The notes: generated by a model not told the origin, from the sequence alone. Numbered from the stretch's first letter, positions 1 to 9,040 are shown. The stretch: DNA of 48,991 bases from Rugamonas fusca (GCF_014042365.1 NZ_JACEZS010000032.1:1-48991); one strand, 5' to 3'. Numbers and translations: made by a program.

Positions 1-124
1 CTTCGACCGGTTGGGCGTACCACGCCTGTCTTAACCTCAACTACTCGAACCGCCCGGTGCGGACCCGCATGCCGGGTGGTGTGGCAGGGGACCGGTCAGC
101 TATGCTGGCCGCCCCTATGCCGAT
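1..124 (+). mobile_element. Group II intron, 3' end (domains V and VI), cut by window edge
   Basis: Bases 49-62 and 65-80 form a long stem closed by a two-base tip, with the look of a group II intron domain V. It is followed by a second stem (94-100 with 104-110, flanked by 86-90 with 112-116) that fits domain VI, including an unpaired A close to the 3' side. The segment ends in CCTATGCCGAT near 124, the kind of 3' terminus I associate with bacterial group II introns. The reverse transcriptase/maturase gene would lie left of the window and is not seen. The catalytic triad of domain V was not verified base by base. The 3' boundary is inferred from family resemblance. Confidence 0.7.
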
Positions 125-613
125 TTTCCGCAGGGAAAAAAATGGCAATATTTTAATTGGTCGCCCGACAACACCCCGCCACTGGCCACCGTCCCGGCCA
201 TTGCTCCAGGCATGAAGCGGCCCCTCAACTTTCAGTGTGATAGCGACAATAGGCCGTGGTTTCGATGCCATAGCCAGGCTGTTGCCCGACGTTGTGGATG
301 GACTGTGCGCGCCCGTGCGTTCCGCGATCATTGTTTGCTTTTACTCAAATTTGCGGAATAACAACAAATAAACATGCCGCGCGCGTGCGCGTACACCCAA
401 GAATGAAGCTGGTTTCATCGGTGATGCCATTTTTTCTTTTGTTATTTAAAATAAATTCAAATATTCAACGTTAAGATAATTGCACTTTAAGTTGTTCCTC
501 TTGCTATATTTCTTGATGCTGGCTTTGCGACCCATTGCCGCGTAAGCAGGGCGCCACGACCTTGCAGGTCCGATGCAGACCATGTCCGCTCCTTAACCAA
601 GAAGGCAAGAGAA
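125..613. other. Intergenic region, AT-rich on its right side
   Basis: No convincing gene is seen here. Short open frames on both strands have no ribosome binding site or recognisable content. From about 380 to 510 the base composition turns AT-rich, unlike the GC-rich surroundings, and this probably holds the promoter of the PEP-CTERM gene. A weak candidate is TTGCAC at 480-485 with TATATT at 505-510, but the 19-base spacer makes it doubtful. Confidence 0.5.
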
Positions 614-1372
614 ATGAAATCTACCCCCACACTGAAACATCTGGCTGGCCTGCTCGTCAGCGCCGTGACCCTGCTGGGCGCCGCGCCCGCCATGGCCGAC
701 ACCATCACGTTTGACTCCCATGGTCCCGACGTGTTCGCCGGTGGCGACACGTTCACGGAAGCCGGTTACACGATGCAGGTGCTCGACACCGTGGCCGGCA
801 GCGGCGGCGGTTTCGCCGGCGCCATCGTCAACCCGGCCGATCCCACCTCCTGCACGGTGGCCGCTTGCCCGGTCGGCAATAGCAGCATGTTCTACCTGGG
901 CATGAACGATGGCGGCCTGAGCATCCATCGCACGGATGCGTCAGCCTTCTCCGTGCATGGCCTGGACTATGCGTTCGCGGCACCCGTGGGTGGCCTGCCC
1001 AACGTCAACTACGGCCAACTGGTGTTGACCGGCAAGCTGGCCGGTGGTGGTACGGTGAACAGCGTCTTCGACTTCCCGCTGCAAAACGCGGCCGGCAGCT
1101 ATGTGTTTGGCGTCGTGCCTTTGAGCACGGCCTTCGGCCATGCCAACCTGAGCGAGCTGACGGTCAGCGCCTGCCTGTTCGACGGTCACGGCGGCTGCGT
1201 CAACCCGGCCGGCAACCAGGCCCAGTTCGCCATCGACAACGTGAACGTGAGCGCCGTGCCGGAACCGTCGGCCTACGCCATGCTGATGCTGGGCCTGGGC
1301 GGTGTCGCCTTCGCCGCCCGCCGCCGCGCCCGCCAGACCGGCGCCGCCACCACCCTGCCAGCCCAAGCCTGA
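614..1372 (+). CDS. PEP-CTERM sorting-domain secreted protein
   Basis: This 252-residue protein has an N-terminal signal peptide (charged start, hydrophobic stretch, cleavage near AMA-D at about residue 29). Near residue 215 it has the hallmark VPEP, then a hydrophobic helix (AYAMLMLGLGGVAFA) and an Arg-rich tail (ARRRARQ). That is the PEP-CTERM signal, which exosortase/archaeosortase-type EpsH systems recognise, so the protein is probably exported and anchored or released at the cell surface or matrix. Just before it is QFAIDNV, matching a PEP-CTERM subgroup with a conserved QFxxD. The middle part is Gly-rich and probably beta-structured; its function is unknown. The exosortase is not in this window. 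The next gene begins 9 bases later, so the two are probably co-transcribed. Confidence 0.9.
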   Translation: MKSTPTLKHLAGLLVSAVTLLGAAPAMADTITFDSHGPDVFAGGDTFTEAGYTMQVLDTVAGSGGGFAGAIVNPADPTSCTVAACPVGNSSMFYLGMNDGGLSIHRTDASAFSVHGLDYAFAAPVGGLPNVNYGQLVLTGKLAGGGTVNSVFDFPLQNAAGSYVFGVVPLSTAFGHANLSELTVSACLFDGHGGCVNPAGNQAQFAIDNVNVSAVPEPSAYAMLMLGLGGVAFAARRRARQTGAATTLPAQA

Positions 1373-1381
1373 GGAGACGCC

Positions 1382-4300
1382 ATGAAATTGCATCCTATCT
1401 CGTCCGCCGTCCTGGTGCTGCTGTCGGCCATGGCCGGCGCCGCCATGGCCGATGAAGTCCGCCATTCCTATATCGTGCAGCTGGTCGACAAGCCGGCCGC
1501 CACCTACACCGGCCAGATCACGGGCTTGCCCGCCACCATGCCGGCCCCCGGCCAGCGCCTGAACGTGGACGCGGCCGACGTACAGAATTACCTCAACTAC
1601 CTGGACACCAAGCAGGAAAGCGTGCTGAACACCGTCAGCGCCGCCGAGATCACCCACAAGTACAACGTCGTGTTCAACGGCTTCGCCGCCATGCTGACCG
1701 ACGACGAAGTGCGCGCCCTGAAGAAGAACACGGGCGTGGCCAACATCACGGCCGACTCCATCTTGCAGCTCGACACCAGCTACACCCCCACCTTCCTGGG
1801 CCTGGACAAGGCCGGCGGCCTGTGGGACCAGCTGGGCGGCAAGGGTGCGGCCGGCGAGAACATGATCCTGGGCATCGTCGACGGCGGCATCTGGCCCGAG
1901 AACCCCAGCTACGCGGACCGCGTGGACGAGAACGGCAACCCCAGCCACACGGGCGCGACCCGCGTGTATGACGCGCCGCCGGCCAGCTGGAAAGGCATTT
2001 GCCAGACGGGCGAAGGCTTCGGCGTGCAGAACTGCAACAACAAGCTGATCGGCGCGCGCTACTTCAAGTCGCCCGACCAGACCTTGCACTGGACGGAATT
2101 CCTGTCGGCCCGCGATTCCGTGGCCGGCACGGAAGGCCACGGCGGCCACGGCAGCCACACCTCCAGCACGGCCGGCGGCAATGCCAACGTCAGCGCCAGT
2201 GTCGGCGGTGTGCCAATGGGCAAGGTGTCGGGCATGGCCCCGCGCGCCCGCATCGCCGCCTATAAAGTCTGCTGGACCGATGGCGCGACGGGCAAGAACG
2301 GTTGCGCTACCTCCAACAGCGTGGCCGCGATCGACCAGGCCGTCAAGGATGGCGTGAACGTGATCAACTTCTCGATCGGCCCCAACGCGGGCGGCGGCGC
2401 CTTCAACGAGGCGACCGAAGTGGCGTTCCTGGGCGCGGCGGCGGCCGGCGTGTTCGTGTCGGCCGCGGCCGGCAACTCGGGCCCCACCTCCAGCCCGCCG
2501 GCGCCCGTGTCCCACATCAGCCCGTGGCTGACCACGGTGGGCAACTCCACCCATAACCGCACCTACATCGCCTCGGCCACGCTGGGCAGCGGCGTCAAGG
2601 TGGACGGCGCCTCGAGCAATGCCATGACCCCGAGCGCGCCGCTGATCCTGGCCAAGGATGCCGGCCTGGCCGGCATCGACCCGGCCGACACCAACCTGCT
2701 GCGCTGCTTTGGCGCCACCGACGGCGTGGCGCCGTTGCTGGACCCGGCCAAGGTGACGGGCAAGGTGCTGGTCTGCGACCGCGGCGCCAACGTGCTGGTC
2801 AACAAGAGCGCCAACGCCAAGACGGCCGGCGCCGTGGGCGTGATCATCGCCAACGTGCCCGGCGGCGCGACCACCGTGCTGAACCAGCCGCACACGCTGT
2901 CGACCATCCACATCACCCAGGAAAATGGCGCCATCGTGAAGAACTACGTGGCCGCCAGCGGCGCTGCCGCCACGGCCGCGCTGGGCGACCTGCGCGCGTT
3001 CTTTGATCCGAACGTGCCGGCCCCGGTGATGAACGGCTCGTCCTCGCGCGGCCCGAACGTGGCCAACGCCAACATCCTGAAACCCGACCTGACGGCGCCT
3101 GGCACCGACATCCTGGCCGCCGTCACGGCGGACCTGACCCAGGCCCAGCGCGACGCCGTGGCCGGCGGCGGCGTGGCGCCCGTGACGGACTGGGCGTTCT
3201 ACACGGGCACCTCGATGGCCACCCCGCACGTGGCCGGCATCGCGGCCCTGCTGAAACAGCGCCATCCGGACTGGACCCCGGCCGCCATCAAGTCGGCCCT
3301 GATGACGACCGCCTTCGACACCAAGCCCGACGGCCTGAACGGCTCGATGGCATGGGACGCCACGGCCAAGACCACGGGCACGCTGCCATGGGGCCAGGGC
3401 GCCGGCCATATCGCGCCGTCGACGGCGGCCGACCCCGGCCTCGTGTATGACGCCACCGAGATCGACTATGCGCGCTTCCTGTGCGGCCTGAACGCCGGCG
3501 TGTACTCGGCCGCCACTTGCCAGGCCGTGGGCACGATCCAGCCGTACAACCTGAACCTGGCCTCGCTGACGGCGGCCAATGTGCTCGGTTCGCTGACCAT
3601 GACCCGCACCGTCACCAACGTGGGCAACAGCGCCGCCACCTACACGGCCACGGCCAGCCTGCCAGGCTACACGGTGGACGTGCAGCCTGCCGCGCTGACG
3701 CTGGGCGCCGGCGCCAAGGGCAGCTTCACCGTCAAGCTGACCCGCACCAGCGCCCCGATCGACACCTGGACCTACGGTTCGCTGGTATGGTCGGACGGCA
3801 CGCACACCGTGCGCAGCCCGCTGACGGCGCGCGGCAGCGCGCTGGCCGCGCCCAGCCGCGTGAGCAGCGAGGCGGCCACCGGCAGCAAGGTCCTGACCGT
3901 GGGCACCGGCTTCGCCGGTACCCTGGGCAGCGTCAAGGGCGGCCTGATTCCGGCCACCGTCGATGGCCGCGTGGTGGGCCAGGCCGACGTATCGGCCAAC
4001 ACGGCAGCCCAGTGCGCCGCCGGCGGCGCCCCTGGCGTGAACGTGCACACGGTGACGATCCCGAGCGGCGCCCTGGTGGCGCGCTTCTCGCTGTTTGACG
4101 CCGACACCAGCGGCAATGGCGAGTCTGACCTGGACCTGGTGGTGGTCAAGGGCAGCACCGTGGTGGGCAGCAGCGGCGGCAGCAGCGCCAACGAGCAGGT
4201 GCAGCTGATCAAGCCGGCGGCCGGCACCTACAACGTGTGCGTGGTTGGCTACGCGCCCGTGGGCGGCCAGGCCAGCTACAGCCTGAACTCGTGGGTGATC

Positions 4301-4537
4301 ACGCCAGCTAGCGTGGGTGGCAACTTCAAGGCCCTGATGCCGAGCGCGGCCACGGTGGGCGGCACTGCCTCCGTGGGCATGGCCTGGTCGGGCCTGGCGC
4401 CGGGCAAGCGTCACCTGGGCGCCGTCCAGTACCTGCTGAACGGCAGCTACCAGGGCACGACGGTGGTGGAAGTGAACACCAACGACCCGCTGCCGCAGTT
4501 CGACAACGCGCGTGACAAGTACGTGAACGCGAAATAA
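1382..4537 (+). CDS. Secreted S8 (subtilisin-like) serine peptidase with PA and Fn3-like domains
   Basis: The 1051-residue product starts with a signal peptide (cleavage near AMA-DE, residue 23) and an I9-type inhibitor propeptide (about 25-128). The S8 catalytic residues are visible: Asp167 in IVDGGIW, His256 in HGSHTSS and Ser611 in GTSMATPHVAG, with the oxyanion Asn in AAAGNSG. Between His and Ser lies a protease-associated (PA) insertion of about 120 residues (about 410-530). After the catalytic domain comes a domain with TRTVTNVGN like the Fn3-type domain of plant subtilases (about 735-820), then a C-terminal beta domain resembling the bacterial pre-peptidase type (about 880-980). This is a cucumisin-like layout. 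It is probably secreted and degrades proteins outside the cell. It follows the PEP-CTERM gene by 9 bases, so that protein could be its substrate or partner, but this is inference. Confidence 0.93.
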   Translation: MKLHPISSAVLVLLSAMAGAAMADEVRHSYIVQLVDKPAATYTGQITGLPATMPAPGQRLNVDAADVQNYLNYLDTKQESVLNTVSAAEITHKYNVVFNGFAAMLTDDEVRALKKNTGVANITADSILQLDTSYTPTFLGLDKAGGLWDQLGGKGAAGENMILGIVDGGIWPENPSYADRVDENGNPSHTGATRVYDAPPASWKGICQTGEGFGVQNCNNKLIGARYFKSPDQTLHWTEFLSARDSVAGTEGHGGHGSHTSSTAGGNANVSASVGGVPMGKVSGMAPRARIAAYKVCWTDGATGKNGCATSNSVAAIDQAVKDGVNVINFSIGPNAGGGAFNEATEVAFLGAAAAGVFVSAAAGNSGPTSSPPAPVSHISPWLTTVGNSTHNRTYIASATLGSGVKVDGASSNAMTPSAPLILAKDAGLAGIDPADTNLLRCFGATDGVAPLLDPAKVTGKVLVCDRGANVLVNKSANAKTAGAVGVIIANVPGGATTVLNQPHTLSTIHITQENGAIVKNYVAASGAAATAALGDLRAFFDPNVPAPVMNGSSSRGPNVANANILKPDLTAPGTDILAAVTADLTQAQRDAVAGGGVAPVTDWAFYTGTSMATPHVAGIAALLKQRHPDWTPAAIKSALMTTAFDTKPDGLNGSMAWDATAKTTGTLPWGQGAGHIAPSTAADPGLVYDATEIDYARFLCGLNAGVYSAATCQAVGTIQPYNLNLASLTAANVLGSLTMTRTVTNVGNSAATYTATASLPGYTVDVQPAALTLGAGAKGSFTVKLTRTSAPIDTWTYGSLVWSDGTHTVRSPLTARGSALAAPSRVSSEAATGSKVLTVGTGFAGTLGSVKGGLIPATVDGRVVGQADVSANTAAQCAAGGAPGVNVHTVTIPSGALVARFSLFDADTSGNGESDLDLVVVKGSTVVGSSGGSSANEQVQLIKPAAGTYNVCVVGYAPVGGQASYSLNSWVITPASVGGNFKALMPSAATVGGTASVGMAWSGLAPGKRHLGAVQYLLNGSYQGTTVVEVNTNDPLPQFDNARDKYVNAK

Positions 4538-4576
4538 GCGACGCGCGCTGCAGGCCTGTCATCCGGCGGGCCAGAA

Positions 4577-4684
4577 AAATCGGGGACGGACCCTGGTTTT
4601 CCTCTGCGGGAAAACCGGGGGCCGTCCCCGATTTGTTTGAACGGAAAATTGCTTGATGGCTAAATCGGGGTCCGTCCCCGATTT
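4577..4684. repeat. REP-like inverted repeats with AAATCGGGGACGG core
   Basis: Bases 4577-4602 and 4609-4634 form an imperfect inverted repeat of about 26 bases per arm around a 6-base loop. A second, shorter copy (AAATCGGGG / CCCCGATTT) lies at 4662-4684. The outer core AAATCGGGGACG is shared with the inverted repeat at 9895-9954. Short GC-rich palindromes repeated between genes fit REP/REPIN elements mobilised by RAYT-type transposases. No such transposase is in the window. Confidence 0.75.
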
Positions 4685-4690
4685 TTTATT
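4662..4690 (+). terminator. Terminator-like hairpin after the S8 peptidase gene
   Basis: AAATCGGGG pairs with CCCCGATTT (9 base pairs, 5-base loop) and is followed on the + strand by a T-rich run. The element is also part of the REP-like cluster, so it may be a repeat that serves as a terminator. It sits between the end of the S8 gene and the end of the convergent small gene. Confidence 0.55.
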
Positions 4691-5141
4691 GCTGTAGCGG
4701 CGGGCCGTCCACGGTGAGGGGGCGCAGCACGCAGTGGCCGGCCTGGCAGGTGGCGCCGGGGTCGCTCACGTAGGAGCAGGTGGACATCATGCGCGCGCGC
4801 ATGTCCTCGGCCCGGCGCGCGGCCGCATGCCGGGCCACCAGTTGCTTGAGGCGGCTGCCGTCACTGTGGCGGTCGGACCAGGCGCGGTAGGCTTCCGGGC
4901 CGCCGCAGGCCTTGCTGCCGATGGCGATGGTGTGGCACTGGCGTTCGCTGTCGCAGGTATTGTCGGCCAGTTCGGCCTGGATCTGGCGCATCAGCGCGGC
5001 GCTGTCGGCCGGCGCGGCCGGCGCAGACGCCGCGGTGGTGGCGGAAGCGGCCAGCGGCGCGCTGCCGCAGGCGGCGCCGCCCAGCGTCAGCGCGACGGCG
5101 CAGGCCAGGCGGGAGAGCAGGAGTCGGGGGGCGGTGTGCAT
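4686..5141 (-). CDS. Small exported protein, probable lipoprotein, unknown function
   Basis: The product has 151 residues. The N-terminus has two Arg followed by a hydrophobic stretch and LGGAAC, which resembles a lipobox although Gly at -3 is not ideal. An Ala/Pro/Ser-rich linker follows (about 28-48). The mature part has five Cys, in the contexts NTCDSERQC, SKACGG, STCSY, GATCQ and GHCVL, which suggests disulfides in the periplasm. I do not recognise a named family. The stop codon lies against the REP-like hairpin. The start at 5141 is chosen because it begins the signal sequence. Confidence 0.7.
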   Translation of the reverse strand: MHTAPRLLLSRLACAVALTLGGAACGSAPLAASATTAASAPAAPADSAALMRQIQAELADNTCDSERQCHTIAIGSKACGGPEAYRAWSDRHSDGSRLKQLVARHAAARRAEDMRARMMSTCSYVSDPGATCQAGHCVLRPLTVDGPPLQQ

Positions 5142-5203
5142 GCGCCATCATCGCCCAGCATGCGCGCCGGCGCAAGCGCCATCATTGACCGGCGGCTGGT
5201 TTG

Positions 5204-7882
5204 TTACAAGCCTTTGCTGCACAAACGGAAGTCGGGATCGTCCTCGTAGGGCGCGATCTGGAAGCCCAGGCTGGCCATCAGCTTGAGCATGCCGCTGTTC
5301 TTGCTCAGCACCAGGCCGTTGATTTCTGTCAGTCCCTTGTCGCGCGCCACGTCCATGATGGCGTGCATCAGCCGCGTGCCCAGGCCCTGGCCGCTGAAGC
5401 GGTCGTCCACCACCAGCGAGAATTCGCAACTGCTGCGGTCCGGGTTGGCGATGTAGCGCGACACGCCGATGATGCGGTCGTGGACGATGAATTCGCCGTC
5501 CTCGCCCGGCGTGCGCACCGACTGCACGGCCACCAGCGCCATTTCGCGGTCGTAGTCGATCAGCGTGTAGCGCGCCAGCATGGGCACCGACAGTTCCCGC
5601 AGCGACGACGCGAAGCGGTAGTAGCGCGACTTTTCCGACAGGCCGCGGGTGAATTCCTGCAGCATCGACGCGTCGTCCGGCTGCACCGGGCGCAGCGTGT
5701 ACTGGCCGCCGCCGCGCATCGGCCACTCCTGGGTGTAGTTGACCGGGTAGGGCAGGATGGCCAGGTGGTCGTAGCGGTGCACGGAGGGTGGGGCGGTGTC
5801 GATCACGATGCGCGCGTCCACGGCCAGTGCGCCATGTTCGTCCACGATCAGCGGGTTGATGTCCATCTGGCGCAGTTGCGGCAGCTCGCACACCATTTCC
5901 GACACCCGCAGCAGCACGTGTTCGATCGCCACACGGTCGGCGGCCGGCGCGCCGCGCCGCTCGTCGAGGGTGTGGGCCGAACGCACCCGTCCGATCAGGC
6001 GCTGGGCCAGGAACTGGTTCAGCGGCGGCAGTTCGATGGCGCGGTCGTTGATCAGCTCTATCATGGTGCCGCCGGCGCCAAAGCTGATGGCGGGACCGAA
6101 CAGCGGGTCGGTGACGACGCCAATGTACATCTCGCGGCCATTGCGCTTGCCGGCCATTCTCTGGACCGTCACGCCGTTGATGCGCGCTTCCGGCGCCAGG
6201 CGCTGCACGGTGGCCATCATGTCGCCGAAGGTGTCGCGCACGGCCGCCGCGTTGACCACGTTCAGGGCCACGCCCTGCACGTCGGACTTGTGGCTGATGT
6301 CGGGCGAGTCGATCTTGAGCGCCACCGGATAGCCCTGCTGGCTGGCGATCAGCATGGCCTCGTTGGCGTTGCGCGCCAAAATGGTCTGGGTGATGGGGAT
6401 GTGGAAGGCGGCCAGCAGCGCCTTCGATTCCATCTCCGTCAGCACCTTGCGCCGTTCGGCCAGCACGCTTTCGATCAGCAGGCGGGCACCGTCCAGGTCC
6501 GGCTCGGCCAGTTGCGACAGCGGCGGCGGGGTCTGGTGCAGCAGTTGCTGGTTCTGGTAGAACGAGGCGATGTTGGAGAAGCCGTCCACGGCCGCCTCCG
6601 GCGTGCGGAAGGTGGCCACGCCGGCCTGGTTGATGATCTCGCGCGCCTGGCCCACCATTTCGTCGCCCATCCAGCAGGTCAGCAGCGGCTTGCCGACGGC
6701 GGCCTTCAGCTCGCCCACGGCTTGCGCCACGGCGTTGTGGTCGCCCGCCAGCTTGGGCGAATAGATGGCCAGGATGCCGTCCACCTGGCTGTCCTGGCCG
6801 CAGGCCATGATGGCGGCCCGGTAGTGTTCCGGCCCCGCTTCCTCGGACAGGTCCAGCAGTTGGCTCAGCGTGGCGTGCGGCGGCAGCAATGGCATCAACG
6901 CCTGCGCGTGCGGCGGCGACAGCGGCGTCAGTTGCAGGCCCAGTTCCGCCACCCAGTCGGCCGCCAGCACGCCGGGTCCGCCGCCGTTGGTGACGATAGC
7001 CAGCCGCGGCCCCACCGGCCGGTAGCGCGAGGCCAGGCACTTGGCGGCCGCGAACAGCTGCACGAACGATTTGACGCGCACCGCGCCCGTGCGGCGCAAG
7101 GCCGCGTCGAACACGTCGTCGCTGGCCAGGATATTGCCCGAGTGGGTCAGCGCCGCCTGCGAGGCGCCGGCCGCGTTGCCGGCCTTGAGCACCACCACCG
7201 GCTTGGTGTTGGCCGTGCCGCGCAGGGCCGACAGGAAGCGGCGTGCATTGGTCACGCCCTCCATGTAGATGACGATGCTTTCCGTGGCCTGGTCGGTGGC
7301 CAGGAAATCCAGCGTCTGCGCCAGGTCGACCGAGGTGTTGGGACCCAGCGAGACGACGGTGGAAAAGCCCACGGCGTTCTTGTCGGCCCAGTCCAGGATG
7401 GCCGAGGTGAGCGCGCCCGATTGCGACACCAGCGCCAGGCTGCCCGGTTGCGCCAGCTTGCCGGCCACGCCCGCGTTCAGGTGCAGGCGCGGGCGCTGGT
7501 AACCGAGGCAGTTCGGCCCCAGCAGGTGCAGGTCGTGCTTGCGGGCGATGGCGTGCAGCTCCTTGGCCAGTGGCGGTTCCACGCCCGACGAGATCACCAG
7601 CGCCGCCTTGCACTGGATGCGGCCCGCCACTTCCAGCGCGAACGCCAGTTCCTCGTGGGGCAGGGCGATCAGGGCCAGGTCGGCGCGCGAGTGGGCCAGG
7701 TCGGCCAGCGTGCCGCTCATGTTCACGTCGAGGAAGGTGACGGGGCCGGTGAAGCCGCATTCACGGATCTGGGCGCAGATGCTGCGGCCGTAGCTGGTCT
7801 GGGTCTCAGGCTGGTCGACCTTGCCGGCGAATACGACAATGGCTTGCGGGGAAAATAAAGGGCTTAAATAGTGGGTATCCAT
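5204..7882 (-). CDS. Bifunctional acetate-CoA ligase-like / GNAT protein acetyltransferase (Pat/PatZ type)
   Basis: The 892 residues match the size and order of PatZ/Pka-type enzymes: a CoA-binding domain (about 8-130, with LGPNCLGY), a succinyl-CoA-ligase-like domain (about 145-290, LVSQSGAL and LTHSG), an ATP-grasp-like domain (about 480-700, with ALKIDSPDISHKSDVQG) and a C-terminal GNAT domain (about 720-885, with the acetyl-CoA loop GQGLGTRLM). Pat enzymes acetylate lysines of metabolic enzymes, notably acetyl-CoA synthetase, from acetyl-CoA. His247 in THSG lies where ADP-forming ligases carry the phospho-histidine, so residual ligase chemistry cannot be excluded. It follows a deacetylase-family gene by 44 bases on the same strand, so a writer and a possible eraser may be co-transcribed. 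The ATG at 7882 is the natural start of the CoA-binding domain. Confidence 0.9.
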   Translation of the reverse strand: MDTHYLSPLFSPQAIVVFAGKVDQPETQTSYGRSICAQIRECGFTGPVTFLDVNMSGTLADLAHSRADLALIALPHEELAFALEVAGRIQCKAALVISSGVEPPLAKELHAIARKHDLHLLGPNCLGYQRPRLHLNAGVAGKLAQPGSLALVSQSGALTSAILDWADKNAVGFSTVVSLGPNTSVDLAQTLDFLATDQATESIVIYMEGVTNARRFLSALRGTANTKPVVVLKAGNAAGASQAALTHSGNILASDDVFDAALRRTGAVRVKSFVQLFAAAKCLASRYRPVGPRLAIVTNGGGPGVLAADWVAELGLQLTPLSPPHAQALMPLLPPHATLSQLLDLSEEAGPEHYRAAIMACGQDSQVDGILAIYSPKLAGDHNAVAQAVGELKAAVGKPLLTCWMGDEMVGQAREIINQAGVATFRTPEAAVDGFSNIASFYQNQQLLHQTPPPLSQLAEPDLDGARLLIESVLAERRKVLTEMESKALLAAFHIPITQTILARNANEAMLIASQQGYPVALKIDSPDISHKSDVQGVALNVVNAAAVRDTFGDMMATVQRLAPEARINGVTVQRMAGKRNGREMYIGVVTDPLFGPAISFGAGGTMIELINDRAIELPPLNQFLAQRLIGRVRSAHTLDERRGAPAADRVAIEHVLLRVSEMVCELPQLRQMDINPLIVDEHGALAVDARIVIDTAPPSVHRYDHLAILPYPVNYTQEWPMRGGGQYTLRPVQPDDASMLQEFTRGLSEKSRYYRFASSLRELSVPMLARYTLIDYDREMALVAVQSVRTPGEDGEFIVHDRIIGVSRYIANPDRSSCEFSLVVDDRFSGQGLGTRLMHAIMDVARDKGLTEINGLVLSKNSGMLKLMASLGFQIAPYEDDPDFRLCSKGL

Positions 7883-7926
7883 GTTGTTCTTGTTCGGGAT
7901 GCGTTGGATGGGAATGGTACACGGGG

Positions 7927-8856
7927 TCAGTCGTCCAGGCCGAGCAGCACTTTCACGTGGGCCGCCGCGCTGCGCGCCAGCGACGACAAATCATAGCCGC
8001 CTTCGAGGCAGGATACGACGCGGCCCTGGGCGTGACGGTGGGCCACGCCCATGATCTGGCGCGTCATCCAGGCGTAGTCCGCTTCGACCAGGCCCAGGTT
8101 GCCCATGTCGTCGTCGCGGTGACCGTCGAAGCCGGCCGACACGACGATCAGCTGGGGCTGGAAGCGTTCCAGCGCCGGCAGCCAGAATTCAGCCACGCTG
8201 GTGCGCAGCAGTTCGCCGCCGGAGCGGGCCGGCAGCGGCACGTTGACCATGTTGGGGCCGCGCGGCGTGTTGCCGCTGTACGGATAGAGCTTGTCCTCGA
8301 AGATCGAGCACATCAGCACCCGCTCGTCGTGGTGCAGGATGTCCTCGCTGCCGTTGCCATGGTGGACGTCGAAGTCGATCAGGGCCACCCGTTGCAGGCC
8401 GTGCACGTTGAGCGCGTGGCGGATCGCCACGGCCGCATTGTTGAAGAAGCAGAAGCCGCCGGCGGCCGCGTACTCGGCGTGGTGGCCGGGCGGGCGGATG
8501 TTGCAGAACGCGCTAGGCGCCTTGCCTTCCAGCACCAGGTCGACGGCCAGCACGGCCGCGCCGGCCGCCCGCAGCGCGGCCTGGTAGCTGTAGGGATTCA
8601 TGCTGGTGTCCGGGTCGACCTGCACCGAACCTTCCTGCGGCACCATGCTGGCCAGCGTGCGGATGTAGAGCGTGGAATGGGCCTGGGCCAGTTGCTGCTC
8701 GGTGGCGCGCGGCGCGTCAAAGGTCTGCATGCAGTCGAGCAGCCCCTTGATCAGCAGCATGTCCTGGATGGCGCCCAGCCGGGCCGGGGCTTCCGGGTGC
8801 TGGTCACCCATGTCGTGTTTCAGGCAGTCGGGGTGCGAGATATAGGCTGGCAGCAT
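7927..8856 (-). CDS. Histone deacetylase family protein (acetoin utilisation / polyamine deacetylase type)
   Basis: From the ATG at 8856 the product has 309 residues. The zinc hydrolase motifs are intact: RPPGHH (121-126), DFDVHHGNG (161-169, with Asp163 and His165 as zinc ligands), SAGFDGHRDD (third ligand Asp244) and the C-terminal EGGYDLSS. Bacterial members remove acetyl groups from lysines (AcuC), from polyamines or from small molecules. A longer frame from GTG at 8889 adds 11 residues (MRPQRSPAPPT) that do not look conserved, and neither start has a clear Shine-Dalgarno. The downstream neighbour, 44 bases away, is the Pat-type acetyltransferase. This recalls the acuABC arrangement of Bacillus, where acetyltransferase and deacetylase act on the same target, so a lysine deacetylase role is favoured. 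Confidence 0.9.
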   Translation of the reverse strand: MLPAYISHPDCLKHDMGDQHPEAPARLGAIQDMLLIKGLLDCMQTFDAPRATEQQLAQAHSTLYIRTLASMVPQEGSVQVDPDTSMNPYSYQAALRAAGAAVLAVDLVLEGKAPSAFCNIRPPGHHAEYAAAGGFCFFNNAAVAIRHALNVHGLQRVALIDFDVHHGNGSEDILHHDERVLMCSIFEDKLYPYSGNTPRGPNMVNVPLPARSGGELLRTSVAEFWLPALERFQPQLIVVSAGFDGHRDDDMGNLGLVEADYAWMTRQIMGVAHRHAQGRVVSCLEGGYDLSSLARSAAAHVKVLLGLDD

Positions 8857-9012
8857 CGTGGGAGGGGCAGGGCTACGTTGCGGGCGCACGATGGCGCCGG
8901 GCCGCCGTGATCGGTTTAACTCGTGGTACGAAAACCAGTGTACTGAGGTGTATCAAATGTTTCGTTGATCTAAATCAAACGCGCTGACTTGGCCGATGGA
9001 GGCCAAGCGCCG

Positions 9013-9040
9013 TTGCGCTGCCGGGGCGTGGCCGTATAAT
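9013..9040 (+). promoter_or_regulatory. Sigma70-like promoter for the desaturase-family gene
   Basis: TTGCGC at 9013-9018 and TATAAT at 9035-9040 are separated by 16 bases. The predicted transcript starts about 30 bases before the ATG at 9080, which supports that start codon over the upstream in-frame ATG at 8996. Confidence 0.6.

Noticed and set aside
941..4414. 1157-residue open frame on the minus strand opposite the S8 peptidase
   Set aside because: Sequence is low-complexity His/Arg/Gly/Ala content typical of the antisense of GC-rich genes, and the + strand frame has clear protease motifs.
4662..4690. Terminator without link to repeats
   Set aside because: It is kept as a terminator-like hairpin, but its core is the same as the REP-like repeats, so a plain terminator explanation alone was dropped.
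5148..7858. Very long open frames in two other frames over the acetyltransferase gene
   Set aside because: They are frame shadows caused by high GC; only the 5204-7882 minus frame has domain motifs.
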